Assembly: GCA_022648325.1 (NCBI GenBank)
Contig: JALCMG010000005.1
Location: 62,001-126,000, forward strand
Reading direction: 5' to 3'
DNA: 64,000 nucleotides
From: Olsenella sp.
Lineage (GTDB): Bacteria > Actinomycetota > Coriobacteriia > Coriobacteriales > Atopobiaceae
Shown: positions 48,208 to 57,063 of the stretch, piece by piece
Layout: each line of letters opens with the position of its first letter
Position numbering within the stretch: position 1 is the stretch's first letter
The notes under the pieces: model-generated
Database searches by the model: none
The model's input: the letters and a program-made list of their open reading frames with translations, nothing else
What the model was told of the DNA's origin: nothing
Made by a program: the position numbers and the translations under genes

Positions 48208-50805
48208 ATGTTCGAAAAATTCACTGACAGGGCCAGAAAGGTTATGAGCCTGGCCCAAGACGAGGCCAGAAACCTTGGCCAAATGTACGTGGGCACCGAG
48301 CACCTTCTCCTGGCCCTCATCAAAGAGGGCGATGGCATCGCTGCCCAGGCGCTCGCAAAACTCGACGTCACGTACGACGAGACGCTCGCAACGGTAAAGC
48401 AGCTCTCCCAGGACGAGACTGAGCCCGTTCCTGGTGGACACATCCCCTTTACCCCGCGTACCAAGCGCGTTCTGGAGGCTGCATACCGCGAGACCATGAC
48501 CCATGGCCAGACTTACATCGCCACCGAGCATCTGCTCTTGGGCATTGTGTCCGAGGGTAACGGACGTGCCATGGATGCGCTTCGTGCCATGGGTGTCTCG
48601 GGTGACGCGGTGCGCAATGCCGTGAACGAGCTTGTCTCCAAGAATACCGAGGGGGAGAACCAGCCTGCTGCCGAAGTGCACATGGACCCCAGCACCTTCA
48701 TGGGCATGGGGGGTCAGCCCTCCTCGGATGAGGGCTCCATGCTCGAGAAGTACGGACGCAACCTCACAAAGCTCGCCGAGGCGGGAAGGCTCGACCCCGT
48801 GCTCGACCGCGACCGCGAGATTGAGCGCGTCATGCAGGTGCTTGCCCGAAGGCAGAAGAACAACCCGCTCATCCTTGGCGACCCCGGCGTTGGCAAGACG
48901 GCCATTGTCGAGGGGCTAGCACAGCTCATCTCTGCGGGCAACGTACCCGACATCCTGCGAGGCAAGCAGATTTGGACGCTCGACGTGGCCTCTCTCGTTG
49001 CGGGCTCGAAGTACCGTGGCGAGTTCGAGGAGCGCATGAAGAAGGTTGTCGCCGAGCTTGAGGACAACCCCAACGACATCCTCTTCATCGACGAGATCCA
49101 CACCATCATCGGTGCTGGCTCGGCCGAGGGCTCGATAGATGCGGCATCCATCCTCAAGCCGCCCCTCTCGCGCGGAGAAATCCAGGTCATCGGTGCCACC
49201 ACCGCCGAGGAGTACCGCAAGCACATCGAGAAGGACTCCGCCTTCGAGCGCAGGTTCCAGCCGGTCAACATTGGCGAGCCTAGCCCCGAAGACACCCTCG
49301 AGATTCTGCATGGCTTGCAGAGCCGCTACGAGGAGCACCACCACGTCCACTACACGGAAGAAGCCCTGAAGGCTGCCGTCACGTTGGCAGACCGCTACAT
49401 TCAGGACCGTTTTCTGCCCGACAAGGCCATTGACGTTATCGATGAGGCCGGCGCCCGCACCCGGGTTCACAAGACCACGCTCCCGCCCGAGATTGCCCAG
49501 GTCGACGCCAAGCTTGCCCGCGTGCGTGACGAGAAGTCCAAGGCAGCCGCAGCCCAGGAGTTCGAGGAGGCAGCCCGCCTGCGCGACCAGGAGAAGGAGC
49601 TCGTGAGCAAGCGTGACGAGCTCGAGAGCGCGTGGCGTGAGAAGCTCGCGAAGAACGTGGTCACCGTGGACGAGAACGACATTGCCGACGTGGTCTCCAG
49701 CATCACCGGCGTGCCAGTCTCCAACCTCACTGAGGCCGAGGCCTCGAAGCTCCTGCGTTGCGAGGACGTGCTCCACCAGCGCGTCATCGGCCAGGACGAG
49801 GCCGTAACCAAGGTCGCGCGCGCCATCCGCCGCAGCCGGTCGCCGCTCAAAGATCCGCGCCGCCCTGGCGGCTCGTTCATCTTCCTCGGGCCGTCTGGCG
49901 TTGGCAAGACTGAGCTTGCAAAGGCACTGGCGGAGTTTCTCTTTGGCTCCGAGGAAGCGCTCATTACCTTCGACATGTCCGAGTTCATGGAGAAGCACAC
50001 TGTCTCCAAGCTCGTTGGTGCCCCTCCGGGATACGTTGGCTATGACGAGGGTGGCGAGCTTACCAAGGCTGTCCGCAGGCGCCCGTATTCGGTGGTCCTC
50101 TTCGACGAGATCGAGAAGGCGCACCCAGACGTCTTCAACGTGCTGCTCCAGATTCTTGATGAGGGCCGGCTCACTGATGGCCAGGGCCGTCACGTGGACT
50201 TCTCCAATACAGTCATCATCATGACCTCCAACATCGGAGCCCGCGACATCGCACAGACAACCACGATGGGCTTCTCGGCGTCTGGCGCATCGGGCCTCTC
50301 CGACAAGGAGATCACGAGCCGCGTGACCTCCGAGCTCAAGAAGCTCTTCCGCCCCGAGTTCCTCAACCGCGTGGACGAAATCGTGGTCTTCAAGTCGCTC
50401 ACAAGCGAGCAACTCCGTGGCATCGTGGAGCTCATGGTCTCCGATCTTCGCGACCGCCTCATCACAAACGGCATGTCGATCGACCTCACCGATGCCGCTC
50501 GCGACTTCGTGGCAAAGCGCGGCACCGACCCCGTCTATGGTGCACGCCCGCTGCGCCGCGCCATTCAGACCCTCATCGAGGACCCGCTCTCGGAGGAGCT
50601 TCTGGAGGGAAAGTGGCAGCGCGGCGACATCATCGAGGTGGACGCCAACGGTGATGAGCTTGTCTTCTCCAAGGGTACGGGCGAGATTCCCGCGCCTCGC
50701 AAGCACGAGCACATGGAGCCGCCCCCGGCGCGCGACCGCTGGTCGGCAGACGCCGGGACGCGTCCGTCGCCACAGGAGGGCGGGCTTGCAGCGTCTAGCG
50801 CGTAG
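48208..50805 (+). CDS. clpC: ATP-dependent Clp protease ATPase subunit ClpC
   Basis: 865 residues from ATG 48208, GAGGAG upstream. Two N-terminal Clp repeats (FTDRARKVMSLAQDEARNLG; TEHLLLAL and TEHLLLGIV), AAA+ domain 1 with Walker A GDPGVGKTAIVEG and Walker B ILFIDEIHT, a middle domain with UVR motif (QEFEEAARLRDQEKEL), and AAA+ domain 2 with Walker A GPSGVGKTELAKAL and VLFDEIEKAHPDVF. The C-terminal domain is standard, with a Pro-rich tail. It unfolds substrates for ClpP. ctsR, mcsA and mcsB, found before clpC in Bacillus, are absent. Confidence 0.96.
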   Translation: MFEKFTDRARKVMSLAQDEARNLGQMYVGTEHLLLALIKEGDGIAAQALAKLDVTYDETLATVKQLSQDETEPVPGGHIPFTPRTKRVLEAAYRETMTHGQTYIATEHLLLGIVSEGNGRAMDALRAMGVSGDAVRNAVNELVSKNTEGENQPAAEVHMDPSTFMGMGGQPSSDEGSMLEKYGRNLTKLAEAGRLDPVLDRDREIERVMQVLARRQKNNPLILGDPGVGKTAIVEGLAQLISAGNVPDILRGKQIWTLDVASLVAGSKYRGEFEERMKKVVAELEDNPNDILFIDEIHTIIGAGSAEGSIDAASILKPPLSRGEIQVIGATTAEEYRKHIEKDSAFERRFQPVNIGEPSPEDTLEILHGLQSRYEEHHHVHYTEEALKAAVTLADRYIQDRFLPDKAIDVIDEAGARTRVHKTTLPPEIAQVDAKLARVRDEKSKAAAAQEFEEAARLRDQEKELVSKRDELESAWREKLAKNVVTVDENDIADVVSSITGVPVSNLTEAEASKLLRCEDVLHQRVIGQDEAVTKVARAIRRSRSPLKDPRRPGGSFIFLGPSGVGKTELAKALAEFLFGSEEALITFDMSEFMEKHTVSKLVGAPPGYVGYDEGGELTKAVRRRPYSVVLFDEIEKAHPDVFNVLLQILDEGRLTDGQGRHVDFSNTVIIMTSNIGARDIAQTTTMGFSASGASGLSDKEITSRVTSELKKLFRPEFLNRVDEIVVFKSLTSEQLRGIVELMVSDLRDRLITNGMSIDLTDAARDFVAKRGTDPVYGARPLRRAIQTLIEDPLSEELLEGKWQRGDIIEVDANGDELVFSKGTGEIPAPRKHEHMEPPPARDRWSADAGTRPSPQEGGLAASSA

Positions 50806-50842
50806 GGTTAAGGCTTGAGCGTTCAAGTATGCCCGCTCGTCA

Positions 50843-50893
50843 TATACTGCTAATTAGGTTCGAGATTTATCCGGCCCGCCTCGTGCGGGCCGG
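50843..50893 (+). promoter_or_regulatory. disA promoter -10 and 5' leader hairpin
   Basis: TATACT (50843-50848) is a good -10; no good -35. Downstream, CCGGCCCGC/GCGGGCCGG (50871-50879, 50885-50893) forms a perfect 9-bp hairpin ending seven bases before the AAGGAGG site of disA. The inverted word CTTGA/TCAAG at 50813-50826 overlaps the -35 area. Confidence 0.5.
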
Positions 50894-50911
50894 CCTGTCC
50901 AAGGAGGTGCC

Positions 50912-51988
50912 ATGGATTCTGCCGAGCTAGATAAAGGGGCCCTCACAACCCAGCAGCGCATCGACAGCGCCATTAAGATGACGGCGCCAGGAACTGCGTT
51001 GCGCGTGGCCCTGGACATGATTATCGCGGGGCACCTTGGCGCCCTCATCTGCGTTGGCGACACCGAGAACGTGCTTGCCGCCGGAGACGACGGCTTTGCC
51101 ATGGACGTCTCGTTCACCGCAAACCGTCTGTTCGAGCTATGCAAGATGGATGGCGCGGTCATTATCGACAAGGACCTCACCAAGATTCTGCGTGCCAACT
51201 ACCATCTCAACCCAGACCCGTCACTGCCCACCACCGAGACGGGCACGCGCCACCGCACGGCAGCGCGCATGAGCCTGCTCACCAAAGCCATGGTCATCTC
51301 GGTCTCCGAGCGTCGCTCGGTTGTCAACGTCTATGTGGACGGCCGTGGCTTCCAACTGCGTCCCGTAGCCGAGATCATGTCCACCGTGAACCAGCTCACG
51401 GCCGCCATGCAGAACACCCGCTCGCAGCTTGACCGCAGCCTCCAGCACCTCACGAGCCTTGAGCTCGACAACTTTGTCACGCTCGGCGACATCACGAACA
51501 TCTTCTACCTGTTCGAGGTGCTCATGTCAGCCGGTGACGAGCTCGATCGCTGCATCGTCCAGCTGGGTACCTCCGGTCGCATCACCGAGATGCAGCGTGA
51601 GGAGTTCCTGGGTGACATGGACGAGACCTACAACCTCATGATTCGAGACTACGCCAAGGACTCCTCGGAGGAGCATGCCCGCGCCATTCGCAAGCAGTTC
51701 CACGAGATGGCTAACCCGCAGCTGCGTTCTCCAAAGGTGGTCGCGCGGATCCTGGGCTACGACGATTACGGTGAGGATACCATCATGACCCCGCTTGGGC
51801 TGCGAACCCTCTCGCGCGTCTCCGTTGTGCGCGAGGGTATGGCCGATAGGATTGTGGACGAGTACGGTTCGCTTCAGGAGATTCTGGAGGCCGCAGAGGA
51901 CGACTCTTCCAAGCTCGGCGAGATTGGTGTTAAGAATCCAGACGCCCTCGCCAACAGCCTGCATCGCATGTGGGGGCAAAGCGAATGA
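50912..51988 (+). CDS. disA: DNA integrity scanning diadenylate cyclase DisA
   Basis: 358 residues, AAGGAGGTG site. The DAC domain carries DGA in KMDGAVIIDKDLTKILRANY and RHR in GTRHRTAARMSLLTKAMVIS, the two catalytic motifs for making c-di-AMP from ATP. A helical middle (about 150-290) and C-terminal helix-hairpin-helix domain (LRTLSRVSVVREGMADRIVD, GVKNPDALANSLHRM) bind branched DNA. It couples DNA-damage sensing to c-di-AMP signalling. radA, often between clpC and disA, is absent. The stop overlaps ispD by four bases (ATGA). Confidence 0.96.
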   Translation: MDSAELDKGALTTQQRIDSAIKMTAPGTALRVALDMIIAGHLGALICVGDTENVLAAGDDGFAMDVSFTANRLFELCKMDGAVIIDKDLTKILRANYHLNPDPSLPTTETGTRHRTAARMSLLTKAMVISVSERRSVVNVYVDGRGFQLRPVAEIMSTVNQLTAAMQNTRSQLDRSLQHLTSLELDNFVTLGDITNIFYLFEVLMSAGDELDRCIVQLGTSGRITEMQREEFLGDMDETYNLMIRDYAKDSSEEHARAIRKQFHEMANPQLRSPKVVARILGYDDYGEDTIMTPLGLRTLSRVSVVREGMADRIVDEYGSLQEILEAAEDDSSKLGEIGVKNPDALANSLHRMWGQSE

Positions 51989-52749
51989 GCGCTCTGGAGA
52001 CATGCACCTCAACCGCCGCAAAGCGCGTGGGCAAGGAGAGCAAGAAGCCCGATACCGTTGCGATCATCGTTGCCGGCGGTACGGGCGAGCGTTTTGGAGA
52101 CCCTCGGGGCAAGCAGTTTGTGGACCTCTGCGGGTTGCCGCTCATGTGCTGGTCGCTTCTCGCGTTTGATCATGCGCCCTCGGTTGGTCACATCGTGGTT
52201 GTGTGTGCCTCGGATCGTGTGGACACTGTGCGTGACGAGGTTCTTTCCCGCGTAACCCTGCTCACGCCAGTCACGCTTGTCGCTTCCGGCGATACGCGTC
52301 AGCAGTCTGTAGCCCACGGTCTTGCTGTCATGCCGCGCGGCTACGATTTTGTGGCCGTCCACGATGCCGCACGCCCGCTCATCGAGACCAAGATCATAGA
52401 GGGGGTTATTGCCTGCGTACGCGATGACCCCAAGCTTGCGGGCGCCATCTGCGCCACGCGCTCGGTGGACACGCTCAAACTCGTTGAGGATGGCGTGATT
52501 ATCGCTACGCCGGACCGCTCCTTCTACTGGGCCGCCCAGACCCCACAGGTCTTTCGCACGCGCGCCTTGACCTCTGCGTACAAGTCGGCGGCATGGGAGG
52601 GCTACCAGGGCACCGATGACGCCTCGCTCGTGGAGCGTCATGGCGGCAAGGTCCGCTGCTACGATTCGCCCCGCGACAACATCAAGGTCACCGTGCCAGA
52701 GGACCTTGCCATCGCCTGCACCGCGCTCGAGCAGCGGCTGCTCATGTAA
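51985..52749 (+). CDS. ispD: 2-C-methyl-D-erythritol 4-phosphate cytidylyltransferase
   Basis: 254 residues from ATG 51985, overlapping the disA stop. Nucleotidyltransferase with IIVAGGTGERFGDPRGKQF (CTP-binding glycine loop, conserved Arg and Lys), VHDAARPLI, and QTPQVFRTRAL, TDDASLVERHGGKV. The N-terminal 25 residues are an extension. It makes CDP-methylerythritol from MEP and CTP. ispF follows after 68 bases; the pair is adjacent in many bacteria. ispE is encoded at 33447. Confidence 0.94.
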   Translation: MSALETCTSTAAKRVGKESKKPDTVAIIVAGGTGERFGDPRGKQFVDLCGLPLMCWSLLAFDHAPSVGHIVVVCASDRVDTVRDEVLSRVTLLTPVTLVASGDTRQQSVAHGLAVMPRGYDFVAVHDAARPLIETKIIEGVIACVRDDPKLAGAICATRSVDTLKLVEDGVIIATPDRSFYWAAQTPQVFRTRALTSAYKSAAWEGYQGTDDASLVERHGGKVRCYDSPRDNIKVTVPEDLAIACTALEQRLLM

Positions 52750-52817
52750 CTTATAGTTCGCTCTGCAATGATCACCGCGCAGGCAAGTGGCTAAGGAAAG
52801 TCCCGGGGAGGCCAAGC

Positions 52818-53300
52818 ATGACTCGCATTGGACACGGTTTTGACGTGCACGCTTTCACAGAGAGACGCCCGCTCGTTCTGGGTGGGGTCACCGTTCCCAG
52901 CGAGCGCGGACTTGCGGGCCACTCCGATGCAGACGTGCTTGCCCACGCCCTTATGGACGCCATCCTGGGCGCCATGCGTGCCGGTGACATTGGCCAGCTC
53001 TTCCCCGACACCGACCCTGCCTTCGAGGAGGCAGACTCCATGGTCCTTCTCTCGCGCGTGGCGTCTCTCGCGCGCGAGCAGGGTTTCTCACTCATTGACG
53101 CAGACTGCACCGTTGCCGCGCAGACGCCAAAGCTTGCCCCCTATCGCGAGCAGATGCGCCAGACCATGGCTCATGCCATGGACGTCGACGTGTCGCAGGT
53201 GGGCGTCAAGGCAACAACTACGGAACACCTCGGCTTTGTTGGACGCGAGGAGGGCATTGCTGCCTGGGCCGTGGTCCTTCTCGACAGGGTTATGCCATAA
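52818..53300 (+). CDS. ispF: 2-C-methyl-D-erythritol 2,4-cyclodiphosphate synthase
   Basis: 160 residues, GGGGAGG site. Typical start RIGHGFDVHAFTERRPLVLG with metal ligands Asp and His, SDADVLAHALMDAILGAMRAGDIG with the third ligand His, and LFPDTDPAF. C-terminal KATTTEHLGFVGREEGIAAW. It cyclises CDP-ME-2-phosphate, releasing CMP, as a homotrimer. Full length. Confidence 0.95.
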   Translation: MTRIGHGFDVHAFTERRPLVLGGVTVPSERGLAGHSDADVLAHALMDAILGAMRAGDIGQLFPDTDPAFEEADSMVLLSRVASLAREQGFSLIDADCTVAAQTPKLAPYREQMRQTMAHAMDVDVSQVGVKATTTEHLGFVGREEGIAAWAVVLLDRVMP

Positions 53301-53583
53301 ACTCTTCAATTCAAACTGCACTCATTTGATGGGTATGAAATGCAGGTCTCTCGAAGAGACTGCGCAAACTTCGTGTGTATTGCAGTGGTGGGGTTACCCT
53401 GTTCCGCATACGTACGGCAGGGTATCCATTCCGTGCCAACGCGTATCTGGACAGGCCGCGCACGATGTACCACGCACTTGAATCACCGCACCATTGCACC
53501 ACGCGCCACATCACAATCTAGGCATCCTCGCACTTCGACAGAACGACATTGCCCCAACCCGCGCGGCCGGGAAGGAATCGCAG
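53301..53583. promoter_or_regulatory. Upstream region of the secreted C39-like protein gene
   Basis: 283 bases without a gene. GTCTCT-CGA-AGAGAC forms a small perfect hairpin near 53346-53360, and TACCCTG/CAGGGTA pair across 16 bases (53395-53401, 53418-53424). No clear -10/-35. Base composition is less GC-rich and codon-like patterns are absent. Confidence 0.4.
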
Positions 53584-54528
53584 ATGTCCATTACTGTAGG
53601 CAAGCTCCCCGCCGGTGCTGTTGCCTCTAAGGCAATTCGAATGGTTCTCGCACTGTTCGCGGCGTTAACCCTTGCTCTCTCGCAGGGCATTCCGGGGGCT
53701 CGAGCCGCCTCGCTCGACGAGACTCTGGCAGACGACGTCTTTGTGAATGAGCCCGGTAGCACCGGGCGTTGCACCATTTACGCTGCCACCAACATGCTTC
53801 GCAGGGCAGCTCTTCTCAATGGCGACGAGGGGTGGAGCTCGATTAACACCGCGTCAATTCCCTCTTCTGGCGGCCTGCTCTTCAGTTTCTCGGTGAGCAC
53901 GCAGAACGCCAGCTATTCCGTTGAACACGGCTACATTACGGGAGCGACCGAGGAGGAGAGAACGGCGGAACTCCTCGCACTTCTTGACGAGAACCCTGCG
54001 GGTGTCGTTCTCTACACAAGCATTGGCAACCCGCATGCGGTGACGCTTCTGGGCTACGACGAGGAAGCCGGCACCTTTATTGCCCATGACTCGCTCACGG
54101 GTGCCACCTCGTCGCTGGGGGAGTGCGTGAGCGTGCGCGTTTCCAACGCCGATGCCTACTGGTACGTGACGAGCCCGGTCTCGAGCCCCACGCCCACCTC
54201 GCTTCAGAACGCGACCGTCACGGTTGAGGACGTCGTGTACGCGGGGGAGTCCGTGACGCCGCAGGTTGCGGTTGCGCTCGGCGGTACGACCCTTACCGAG
54301 GGCACCGACTACACCGTAAGCTTCGTTGGCAACGACGTCGTGGGGACCGCGCTTGCCACTGTCACGGGTACGGGGAACTATAGCGGAACCGCAACCGCCA
54401 CCTTCGAGGTTCTCGATGGAACGAAGGCGCTGATTGGACGCTGCGCGGGCTCTGTCGAGGCGTCGACGGCCCCCGGTCAGGGCGCCATGGCCTCCCACGA
54501 TTCAGGTATGTTGGGCGTTGCTGCCTAG
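53584..54528 (+). CDS. Secreted C39-like peptidase-domain protein with one Ig-like repeat
   Basis: 314 residues from ATG 53584 (AAGGAA upstream). Sec signal peptide: basic start, hydrophobic MVLALFAALTLALSQG, likely cleavage after Ala41 (AxA, GARA). Residues about 45-180 resemble papain-like/C39 domains with a Cys63 block (GRCTIYAATNML), His151 in NPHAVTLLGY and Asp169 in AHDS. Residues about 193-273 form one Ig-like repeat seen in Olsenella-type surface proteins (VVYAGESVTPQVAVALGG, GTDYTVSF, GTGNYSG). No LPXTG or anchor, so it is released. It interrupts the otherwise conserved ispF-cysS order. Target unknown. Confidence 0.75.
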   Translation: MSITVGKLPAGAVASKAIRMVLALFAALTLALSQGIPGARAASLDETLADDVFVNEPGSTGRCTIYAATNMLRRAALLNGDEGWSSINTASIPSSGGLLFSFSVSTQNASYSVEHGYITGATEEERTAELLALLDENPAGVVLYTSIGNPHAVTLLGYDEEAGTFIAHDSLTGATSSLGECVSVRVSNADAYWYVTSPVSSPTPTSLQNATVTVEDVVYAGESVTPQVAVALGGTTLTEGTDYTVSFVGNDVVGTALATVTGTGNYSGTATATFEVLDGTKALIGRCAGSVEASTAPGQGAMASHDSGMLGVAA

Positions 54529-54564
54529 GAGGGCCCCCTCCCTAGCCACTGCCCGGGGTGCTGC

Positions 54565-54570
54565 TACAAT
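54565..54570 (+). promoter_or_regulatory. Extended -10 of cysS
   Basis: TGCTACAAT gives a TGn extension with TACAAT at 54565-54570, 37 bases before the cysS ATG. -35 is not evident. Confidence 0.5.
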
Positions 54571-54606
54571 GCCTGTACTTACGCATACATCCCTAGGGAG
54601 CAAGCC

Positions 54607-56067
54607 ATGCAGATCTACAACACCCAGACGCACCGAAAGCAGGAGCTCGAGCCCATCGAGCCGGGCAAGATTCGCATGTACGTCTGTGGCCCCACGGTCT
54701 ATGACCAGATTCACATCGGCAACGCGCGAACGTTCCTCTCGTTTGACGTGATTCGCCGCTACCTCATGTACAAGGGCTTCCAGGTCACCTTTGCCCAGAA
54801 CCTCACCGACGTGGACGACAAGATCATCAACCGCGCCAACGAGCAGGGGCGCACTGCCGCAGAGGTGGCAGAGGAGTTCTCGAACGCCTTCATCGAGCAG
54901 ATGCACCGCTTTGGAATCCTCGACCCAGACATTCGCCCGCGTGCCACGCACGAGATCCAGGCCATGCAGGAGATGATTGAGTCTCTTATCGAGCAGGGAA
55001 ACGCCTACGTTGCCGACAACGGTGACGTGTACTTCTCCGTGCGCTCGGATCACAACTACGGCATCCTCTCTGGCCGCGACCTCGACCAGATGCGCGCGGG
55101 CGAGCGCGTGGAGGTCAACGACCAGAAGCGCGATCCCTTCGACTTCGCCCTGTGGAAGGCCGCCAAGCCCGGCGAGCCCAGCTGGCCGAGTCCCTGGGGT
55201 GACGGTCGTCCCGGCTGGCACACAGAATGCTGCGCGATGATTCACCGCTACCTAGGTACCCCCATCGACATCCACGGCGGCGGCGCTGACCTCGTCTTCC
55301 CGCATCACGAGAACGAGACGGCGCAGGCCATGTGCGCCTGGCACGAGCCCCTCGCCAACCTCTGGATGCACACGGGCATGCTCCGCGTGGACGGCGAGAA
55401 GATGTCCAAGAGCCTAGGGAACTTCTACACGCTCAAGGAGGTCCTCGACAAGTATCCTGCGGATGCGGTGCGCCTGCTCATGCTGCAGACCCACTACCGC
55501 GCCCCGCTTGACTTCTCCTTCGATCGGCTGGAGGGGGCGGTGGGCACCCTCGAGCGTTTGCGCACGTGCGAGAAGAACCTCCTCTGGGCTGCGGAGAACG
55601 GCACGGGAAGCGAGGAGCTTGACCCTGCGCTTCTCTCTGCGGTGAGCGAGACGCGCGAGGAGTTCACGCGCCAGATGGACGACGACTTCAACACCGCAGG
55701 TGGTCTGGCCGCAATCTTCTCGCTGGTGACATCGGCCAACACCTACCTCGCAGACGCCGGTACCGCTGCTGGCGGTGTGGCTGCCAAGACCGCAGCCGAT
55801 GCTCTCGCTGAGCTTACGGGTGCCCTGGGTGTCACGCTCAAGGCCGAGGAGGACGAGCCTCCCGCCGAACTGGTGGATCTGGCTGCAAAGTACGCCGGCT
55901 ATACGGGCGACTCTGCCGCCGAGGCGGCCGATGCGCTCATCGCCGCGCGCCAGGCAGCCCGCAAGGCGAAGGACTGGGGCACGGCCGACGGCATCCGCGA
56001 CGCCATCACAGGCCTTGGCCTTGTTCTCGAAGACACCGCTGCGGGCTCGCGCCTGCGCAAGGCATAG
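54607..56067 (+). CDS. cysS: Cysteinyl-tRNA synthetase
   Basis: 486 residues, TAGGGAGC upstream. Class I synthetase: zinc/HIGH region MYVCGPTVYDQIHIGNART, WHTECCAMIHRYLG with zinc ligands, GGGADLVFPHHENETAQA, and KMSKSLGNFYTL. Anticodon-binding helical domain at the C-terminus. It charges tRNA-Cys. Neighbours cysS-rlmB-yacP occur in this order in Bacillus. No T-box leader is seen in the short 5' region. Confidence 0.96.
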   Translation: MQIYNTQTHRKQELEPIEPGKIRMYVCGPTVYDQIHIGNARTFLSFDVIRRYLMYKGFQVTFAQNLTDVDDKIINRANEQGRTAAEVAEEFSNAFIEQMHRFGILDPDIRPRATHEIQAMQEMIESLIEQGNAYVADNGDVYFSVRSDHNYGILSGRDLDQMRAGERVEVNDQKRDPFDFALWKAAKPGEPSWPSPWGDGRPGWHTECCAMIHRYLGTPIDIHGGGADLVFPHHENETAQAMCAWHEPLANLWMHTGMLRVDGEKMSKSLGNFYTLKEVLDKYPADAVRLLMLQTHYRAPLDFSFDRLEGAVGTLERLRTCEKNLLWAAENGTGSEELDPALLSAVSETREEFTRQMDDDFNTAGGLAAIFSLVTSANTYLADAGTAAGGVAAKTAADALAELTGALGVTLKAEEDEPPAELVDLAAKYAGYTGDSAAEAADALIAARQAARKAKDWGTADGIRDAITGLGLVLEDTAAGSRLRKA

Positions 56068-56076
56068 GTGATGGGG

Positions 56077-57063
56077 ATGGCACGAGGCGACGCGAAGCGG
56101 GGCTTCCCCGCCAGCAAGGGCTCCGCCCAGACTGGCCGCGGTGGCAAGTACCGCGGGCGCGACCAGCGCCCGGGGCCGCGTTCTGGTGGCGCCGGAGGCC
56201 ACCAGGGCCAAGGTGGCCACAGCCAGCGAGGTTCCCAGCGTTCTGGCTCACGCCCACAGCGCGTGGGTGGCGGCCAGAAACATCAGCGCCCCGCGTCGCT
56301 CGGCTCTGATCTCATCGAGGGCCGCCGCGCCGTCGCCGAAGCGCTCGATGCGGGCATCCCCATCCGCACCGCCTACGTACAGGATGGGGCTGGGTCTCCC
56401 GAGGGCACCGACAAGACGCTCGATGCGCTGGTGCGCAGGCTCGCAGATGCGGGAGTGGAGTGCGAGAGCGTGCCCCGGCCCCGCCTTGACCGGCTTTCGA
56501 GCCATGGCGCCCACCAGGGCATCGTCGTGCGCACTAAGCCGTTCCCGTACGCAACGCTCGAGGACGTCATAGCGGTTGCGGGGGAGGGCGACGCGCTCGT
56601 TGTTGTGCTCGACCACGTGACCGACGAGGGCAACTTTGGTGCCATTGTGCGTTCCGCCGAGGTCGTTGGCGCTGCGGGCGTGGTCGTGGCCAACGCCCGT
56701 GCCGCCACCGTAGGTCCTGGTGCCTACAAGACCTCTGCCGGGGCGGTGCTGCATCTCCCCATAGCGCAGGTCCCCAACCTTGCGCGCGCGATCGATCAGC
56801 TCAAGGAGGCAGGCTTCTGGGTCTGCGCCGCTACAGAGCACGCCGAGCAGGACGTGTGGCACGTGCCGGTCTATGGCAGGCTTGCGCTGGTCATGGGCTC
56901 GGAGGGCGACGGCATCTCTCGTCTGGTGCTTGACCACTGCGACTTTGGCGCAAGGCTCCCGCAGCGTGGGCGCGTCGAATCGCTCAACGTTGCCCAGGCC
57001 ACGACGGTCATGTGCTATGAGTGGCTCCGCCGCGTGAGCGAGGGGGCGCAGGCGGATGCCTAG
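56077..57063 (+). CDS. rlmB: 23S rRNA (guanosine-2'-O-)-methyltransferase RlmB (SpoU family)
   Basis: 328 residues from ATG 56077; GTG 56068 and ATG 56071 are also in frame, but AGGTGA at normal distance favours 56077. The first 75 residues are a Gly/Arg/Gln-rich disordered extension, likely RNA-binding. Then the substrate-binding domain (LIEGRRAVAEALDAGIPIR) and SpoU knot domain: VVVLDHVTDEGNFGAIVRSA, LALVMGSEGDGISRLVLDHC and VESLNVAQATTVMCYEW, the three SAM/catalytic motifs. It methylates G2251-type residues of 23S rRNA or a related site. The stop overlaps the yacP start by 8 bases. Confidence 0.92.
   Translation: MARGDAKRGFPASKGSAQTGRGGKYRGRDQRPGPRSGGAGGHQGQGGHSQRGSQRSGSRPQRVGGGQKHQRPASLGSDLIEGRRAVAEALDAGIPIRTAYVQDGAGSPEGTDKTLDALVRRLADAGVECESVPRPRLDRLSSHGAHQGIVVRTKPFPYATLEDVIAVAGEGDALVVVLDHVTDEGNFGAIVRSAEVVGAAGVVVANARAATVGPGAYKTSAGAVLHLPIAQVPNLARAIDQLKEAGFWVCAATEHAEQDVWHVPVYGRLALVMGSEGDGISRLVLDHCDFGARLPQRGRVESLNVAQATTVMCYEWLRRVSEGAQADA

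Noticed and set aside
45808..48681. 957-codon minus-strand open frame opposite lysS and clpC
   Set aside because: It is the antisense shadow of two strong genes in a high-GC genome; composition is His/Gly/Val-rich with no domain and no ribosome site.
50843..50911. c-di-AMP (ydaO-type) riboswitch in the disA leader
   Set aside because: The leader is only about 60 bases with one hairpin, far too short for that riboswitch.
54529..54606. T-box leader for cysS
   Set aside because: The gap is 78 bases with no T-box core sequence or specifier stem.
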